A stretch of 64,000 bases of DNA, taken from assembly GCA_900544795.1 (NCBI GenBank), contig UQWM01000010.1:12844-76843 (forward strand), read 5' to 3'. A model generated the notes under the pieces. It saw only the letters and a program-made list of their open reading frames with translations, made no database searches and was not told where the DNA came from. The position numbers and the translations under genes were made by a program. This DNA comes from an uncultured Phascolarctobacterium sp. (GTDB lineage Bacteria > Bacillota > Negativicutes > Acidaminococcales > Acidaminococcaceae). Below, piece after piece: positions 60,270 through 64,000 of this stretch (position 1 is the stretch's first letter; every line of letters begins with the position of its first letter).

Positions 60270-62087
60270 TTATTTTCCTAATAACTGTTTCAGTTCTTGT
60301 AGTTTTTCGGCAAATTTATGCAGTGTCACTGTAACGGGCTGCGGCGTTGTCAGGTCTACTCCGGCATTTTTCAACAGGTTCAGCGAGTAGTCGCTGCCTC
60401 CTGAGGAGAGGAAGTGCAGATATTTTTCGATAGCTTGGGGCTCTTTGCCCAGTATGGAGGCCGCAAAGGCGGTTGCCGCACTGTAGCCGGTAGCGTATTT
60501 GTAAACATAAAAGGGCGTATAAAAATGGGGGATGCGCGACCACTCGCTGGCCAGTTCTTCGTCTACGGTCAGCGCTGCACCGTAATAGCGTTTGTTGCTG
60601 TCCAGCCAGTAGGCTTCAAGTTTTTCGGCTTGCAGAGAACGTCCCTCATTGATCTCGTTGTGAATGAATTTTTCAAATTCGGCAAATTGCACCTGACGGT
60701 AAACCGTGGTACGCACAGCCTCTAAAAATTGATTGAGCAGATAGATTTTCTGTTCGGGAGTAGCTGATGTCAGCGTGTGCTCTAAAAGCAGTATTTCGTT
60801 TGTAGTCGAAGCGACCTCGGCGCAAAAAATAGAATAGTCGCTGTTGAGATAAGTTTGATTTTTATTACTGAGATAGCTATGCAAAGCATGCCCCATTTCA
60901 TGGGCGAGGGTAGAAATACTATTGTAACGGGGCTGGTAATTCAAAAGTACATAAGGATGAACGCCATAGATGCCCCAGGAATAAGCGCCGCTGCGTTTGC
61001 CTTTGTTTTCGTAAATGTCTATCCAGCTATTGGCGAAGCATTCCTGTAACGCGTTCTGGTAATCGCTACCCAGCGGGGTAAGCGCGGCAGCTACTTTGGT
61101 TTTAGCTTCCTCAAAGCTGCAGGCAAAGCTGTCGCCTGCTTCACTGATAGGCTGATAAATATCATAGGCATGGAGTTCGTCTAAACCGAGGACGTCTTTT
61201 TTCAAAGCCATATAATCATGCAAAGGCTGCAAATTATCATGGACAGTAGCTATCAAACCTTCATATAAGGAAGCGGGGATATTGTCTTCGGAAAGGCAAG
61301 CCTCTAAAGTATCGTTGTATTTATGCGCCGTAGCATAAAAATGACTGACGCGGCAGTTACTGGAAAGTGTATTGGCAAGCGTGTTGCGATATTTATGGTA
61401 GGTGTTCATCAAACCCTTAAAAGAATTACTGCGTAATACCCTGTCGCTGCTGGTCATATTAAGCAGATAGTTACCTTCGCTGACTGGAAGTTCTTCACCT
61501 TTATTGTTTTTGACCAGTGGGAACTGCATATCAGCACTGACCAAACTACGGAAAATGGCCGCCGGGCCAGAAGTAGCCAGCTGGCTCAAAGAAAGCAATT
61601 CTTCCTGCTCTCTGGGAAGGACGTGTTTGGATAAACGTAGCAGATTTTCCAGATAAAAATGATATTCTTTAAAATCAGCATCGGTGAGAAGTTCGCTTAG
61701 TTTTTCCTGCGACAACGTTAGGATCTCCGGTTCGATAAAGGAAACAGCATTGCTGAAGGCCGCTACCAAGGCTTCTGCTTCACCTGCCAGTGCCTGAAAT
61801 TGCTGATTGCCATTATCCGTATCCTGCTGCAAACGAGCATAAGCATACAATTTGCTGATCTCTATGGAAAGCTTCACTTGTTCCTGCAAAGCTATTTTTA
61901 AGGTTTGGCAGTCGTGTAGCTGACCTTTAAATTTACTGAAAGCGGTTAAAGATTTTTTCAAAGCGGCACAGGTATTTTTCCAAGCGTCTAAATCAGAAAA
62001 AATATCCTGGACATTCCATTGAAACCGGGCATCTATGCTGCTGCGAGGCACTTGATTACCATGAGCAGGTACGTTATTTTTAGTCAT
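60270..62087 (-). CDS. pepF: Oligoendopeptidase F
   Basis: A 605-residue M3-family zinc endopeptidase of the cytosol. H396-E397-M-G-H400 (in LAHEMGHALHSYL) is the HExxH zinc motif, followed by the downstream Glu region (FCAEVASTTNEILL). The N-terminal helical half matches the PepF layout. It degrades short peptides; ATG 62087 has AAGGAG 12 bases upstream, a slightly long spacing. Confidence 0.95.
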   Translation of the reverse strand: MTKNNVPAHGNQVPRSSIDARFQWNVQDIFSDLDAWKNTCAALKKSLTAFSKFKGQLHDCQTLKIALQEQVKLSIEISKLYAYARLQQDTDNGNQQFQALAGEAEALVAAFSNAVSFIEPEILTLSQEKLSELLTDADFKEYHFYLENLLRLSKHVLPREQEELLSLSQLATSGPAAIFRSLVSADMQFPLVKNNKGEELPVSEGNYLLNMTSSDRVLRSNSFKGLMNTYHKYRNTLANTLSSNCRVSHFYATAHKYNDTLEACLSEDNIPASLYEGLIATVHDNLQPLHDYMALKKDVLGLDELHAYDIYQPISEAGDSFACSFEEAKTKVAAALTPLGSDYQNALQECFANSWIDIYENKGKRSGAYSWGIYGVHPYVLLNYQPRYNSISTLAHEMGHALHSYLSNKNQTYLNSDYSIFCAEVASTTNEILLLEHTLTSATPEQKIYLLNQFLEAVRTTVYRQVQFAEFEKFIHNEINEGRSLQAEKLEAYWLDSNKRYYGAALTVDEELASEWSRIPHFYTPFYVYKYATGYSAATAFAASILGKEPQAIEKYLHFLSSGGSDYSLNLLKNAGVDLTTPQPVTVTLHKFAEKLQELKQLLGK

Positions 62088-62170
62088 AAATCAAATTCAC
62101 TCCTTGCAAAATCTAAAATACTTTATTATTATAACACAGACAGGATATGAAAGGTTAGAGGCGTGATTTT

Positions 62171-63898
62171 ATGAAAACCATTTTAGTTGCCATCAACAGT
62201 AAATACGTTCATACGGCATTGGGATTGCGTTATGTAAGCGAATTTTGCAAAACTAAAGGCCTGGATGTAACTGTTATTGAAGAAACCATACAAACACCAC
62301 TGCTGGCAGTATTGGCAGAAATAACCAGTGCTAAACCAGCAGTAATAGGATTTTCTGTGCACATCTGGAATAAAGCCTATGTTTACAGCTTGATAGAATT
62401 AGTTAGAAAAGTAATGCCTGCTGTCAAAATAGTTGTGGGCGGGCCGGAGGTCGCCTTTGAACCGGAACGCATTTTTACTGAAAAAAGTGAAATAGATTTT
62501 ATCGTGCAGGGTGAAGGCGAAGTTTGCCTGGCAGAATTATTGCAAGCACTTGTAGGTAATATTAGCGAGGTGCCTTGCCATATTGCTTATCGTGACAACA
62601 AGGGTATTGTACAGAATAACGGCGGCGTAACTGTAGTTGACGATTTAGCCGAACTGGCATTTCCCTATCCTGATTTAGATGCTGTAGTAGAGGCAAATAA
62701 AATAGTTTACTATGAATGTACGCGCGGTTGTCCGTTCAACTGCTCGTATTGTTTGTCGGGTATTTCAAAAACGGTTCGTAGAAGGCCTTTGGAAAAAGTG
62801 CTGCTTGATCTGGAACGATTCATAGAAGCTAAGGTGCCGCTGGTAAAATTTGTTGACAGAACCTATAATTTGGATGAAGCGTACTTTTTGCCGATCATGC
62901 ATTATTTATCAATGGCTGATACAGAGACGACTTTTCATTTTGAAATCAAGGCCGACCTGCTTTCGGAAAACACTTTGCGGTTTTTAGAAACAGTACCGGA
63001 GGGACGCTTTCAATTTGAGATCGGTGTCCAAAGCACAAATGACGCCACATTAAAGGCTATCGGCAGAGAAAACAACTGGGAAAAACTGGCTTATAATGTT
63101 GAACGCCTGCTGGCCGGAGGCAATATCCACCTGCATCTTGACCTGATCGCCGGACTGCCTTACGAAGGTGTAAAGGAATTTATTAAATCTTTCAACGATG
63201 TTTATAGCCTGCGGCCACATATGTTACAGCTGGGCTTTTTGAAAGTACTGCAGGGCACAACTATGCAGATGCAAACGGAAGAACACGAATTGTTGTATAT
63301 GAGTGAGCCGCCTTATGAGGTAGTGCAGACTAAATATCTACGTTATGAAGAACTGCGCTTTTTAAAAGTATTAGAAGATGTGTTTGAAAACACCTATAAT
63401 ACAGGCAAGTTTCAAAACGTTCTGACGTATCTTGTTAAAATCAGCGGCGGTGACCCATTTGCTTTTTACCGTCAGTTAACAGAGTGGTGGGAGAGTAAAG
63501 GCCTGTATCCACAAGGACATAATGCGCGCGGCGTAACCAAGCTGTTATGGGAATTTGCCTGTGACTGTTATCCGGAAGAAAAAGCGGCGGTAAAAGAGGT
63601 GCTGCGGTTTGACGTATTTATTACTCAGCCCAATTGGGTTCCGACCTGGCTGGGGTGGAAAACTAATGAATTGAATGAAAGCGCTATGGCTTTCTGGCGC
63701 GATAAAGATGAAGTGCGTCGCTATCTGCCGGATTATATTTTTTCGACCTGGCGCCAGATTCGCAAAAACTATCCTATTGAAGCCTTTGACTATAATGTGC
63801 AGACTGGCATAGCCGAAAGAGTGATTTTTATGGCTGATTACAGCAGTGGTAAATGTGTCGTAAAACCTTTAGTAAGTGACTACTTACAAAATAATTAA
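62171..63898 (+). CDS. B12-binding-domain radical SAM protein (DUF4080 type)
   Basis: A 575-residue enzyme. The N-terminal cobalamin-binding-like domain (about residues 1-135: NSKYVHTALGLRYVSEF, IGFSVHIWNK, IVVGGPEV) precedes a radical SAM domain with C187-P-F-N-C191-S-Y-C194 for the 4Fe-4S cluster and VKFVDRTYNLD. The C-terminal 200 residues resemble DUF4080. These enzymes perform radical methylation or other modifications, but the substrate here is unknown. It lies between pepF and the rRNA promoter. Confidence 0.88.
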   Translation: MKTILVAINSKYVHTALGLRYVSEFCKTKGLDVTVIEETIQTPLLAVLAEITSAKPAVIGFSVHIWNKAYVYSLIELVRKVMPAVKIVVGGPEVAFEPERIFTEKSEIDFIVQGEGEVCLAELLQALVGNISEVPCHIAYRDNKGIVQNNGGVTVVDDLAELAFPYPDLDAVVEANKIVYYECTRGCPFNCSYCLSGISKTVRRRPLEKVLLDLERFIEAKVPLVKFVDRTYNLDEAYFLPIMHYLSMADTETTFHFEIKADLLSENTLRFLETVPEGRFQFEIGVQSTNDATLKAIGRENNWEKLAYNVERLLAGGNIHLHLDLIAGLPYEGVKEFIKSFNDVYSLRPHMLQLGFLKVLQGTTMQMQTEEHELLYMSEPPYEVVQTKYLRYEELRFLKVLEDVFENTYNTGKFQNVLTYLVKISGGDPFAFYRQLTEWWESKGLYPQGHNARGVTKLLWEFACDCYPEEKAAVKEVLRFDVFITQPNWVPTWLGWKTNELNESAMAFWRDKDEVRRYLPDYIFSTWRQIRKNYPIEAFDYNVQTGIAERVIFMADYSSGKCVVKPLVSDYLQNN

Positions 63899-63926
63899 AA
63901 AATGCAAAAAAGTTGCCAAAAAGGTG

Positions 63927-64000
63927 TTGACATAAATTTCAGGTGATGCTATTATATACAAGTCGCCGAAATACGGCAGACACGCAGAACCTTGAAAACT
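63927..64000 (+). promoter_or_regulatory. rRNA operon promoter and start of leader
   Basis: TTGACA (63927-63932), 17-base spacer, TATTAT (63950-63955). The sequence after it, ending GCAGAACCTTGAAAACT, resembles the leader ahead of 16S rRNA genes in Firmicutes. The 16S gene itself would lie beyond the window. Confidence 0.7.

Noticed and set aside
1..64000. CRISPR arrays, insertion sequences, prophage, tRNA genes
   Set aside because: I saw no repeat-spacer pattern, transposase, integrase or tRNA cloverleaf in this reading; a dedicated scan was not possible.

Overview
This window reads as a chromosomal segment of a non-sporulating, strictly anaerobic Firmicute that makes meso-DAP peptidoglycan. 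A member of the Negativicutes, perhaps in the Acidaminococcaceae/Phascolarctobacterium neighbourhood, is my best guess. Support comes from the gene repertoire: a dcw cluster ending DUF881-sbp-ftsZ, a T-box in front of trp, type A RNase P RNA, YlbF, YqeG, TrmK-Nif3 and YhaM, class III ribonucleotide reductase genes, PerR-rubrerythrin, FeoAB, and many Fe-S and radical proteins. The placement is inference and could not be checked by search. I saw no tRNA, insertion sequence, prophage or CRISPR array. The window stops inside what looks like the leader of an rRNA operon.

Layout: (1) 1-6.2 kb holds an unusual operon: a possible 21-codon leader ORF, a divergent FtsZ/tubulin-like GTPase, a VWA lipoprotein, a large protein joining about four membrane segments to an actin/Hsp70-type ATPase fold, an XRE regulator and a tiny zinc-finger protein. 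This is the best candidate for an undescribed system. (2) 6.2-8.5 kb, minus strand: feoAB. (3) 8.7-9.9 kb: perR and rubrerythrin. (4) 9.9-23.7 kb: the division and cell-wall cluster mraZ-rsmH-ftsL-murE-murF-mraY-murD-murG-murC-ddl-ftsQ-DUF881-sbp-ftsZ, which lacks ftsI/spoVD, ftsW, murB and ftsA. (5) 23.8-27.2 kb: nrdR-nrdD-nrdG plus a small redox-type protein; NrdD appears to lack its glycyl-radical loop. (6) 27.3-29.8 kb, minus: a sulfonate/nitrate/taurine-type ABC importer. (7) 30-36 kb: a small unknown gene, Mrp/ApbC and DUF134 (minus), an ArsB/NhaD-type transporter, DNA polymerase IV and an aldehyde dehydrogenase.

(8) 35.7-37.3 kb, minus: a thiol/Fe-S redox module of a CXXC micro-protein, a NapH-like ferredoxin and a TlpA-like thioredoxin. 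(9) 37.4-46 kb: aromatic amino-acid genes, namely an exported PheC-type cyclohexadienyl (arogenate) dehydratase, an SH3b protein and a Trp-specifier T-box driving trpEGDCFBA. (10) 46-50.3 kb: pepT, trmK, nif3, yhaM and rnpB. (11) 50.4-58.1 kb: envelope and signalling genes (glycosyltransferase, NlpC/P60 hydrolase, two-component pair, YqeG phosphatase, nitrilase, exported VanX-like peptidase, YlbF, and murB away from the dcw cluster). (12) 58.2-63.9 kb: an unknown 520-residue protein, a zinc-ribbon membrane protein, PepF and a B12-binding radical SAM enzyme, then the rRNA promoter.

The genes fit a small-genome anaerobe: ferrous iron uptake, peroxide defence by PerR/rubrerythrin, oxygen-sensitive dNTP synthesis, and heavy investment in wall synthesis. 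Most transcription units end in strong hairpin terminators, several shared by converging genes.
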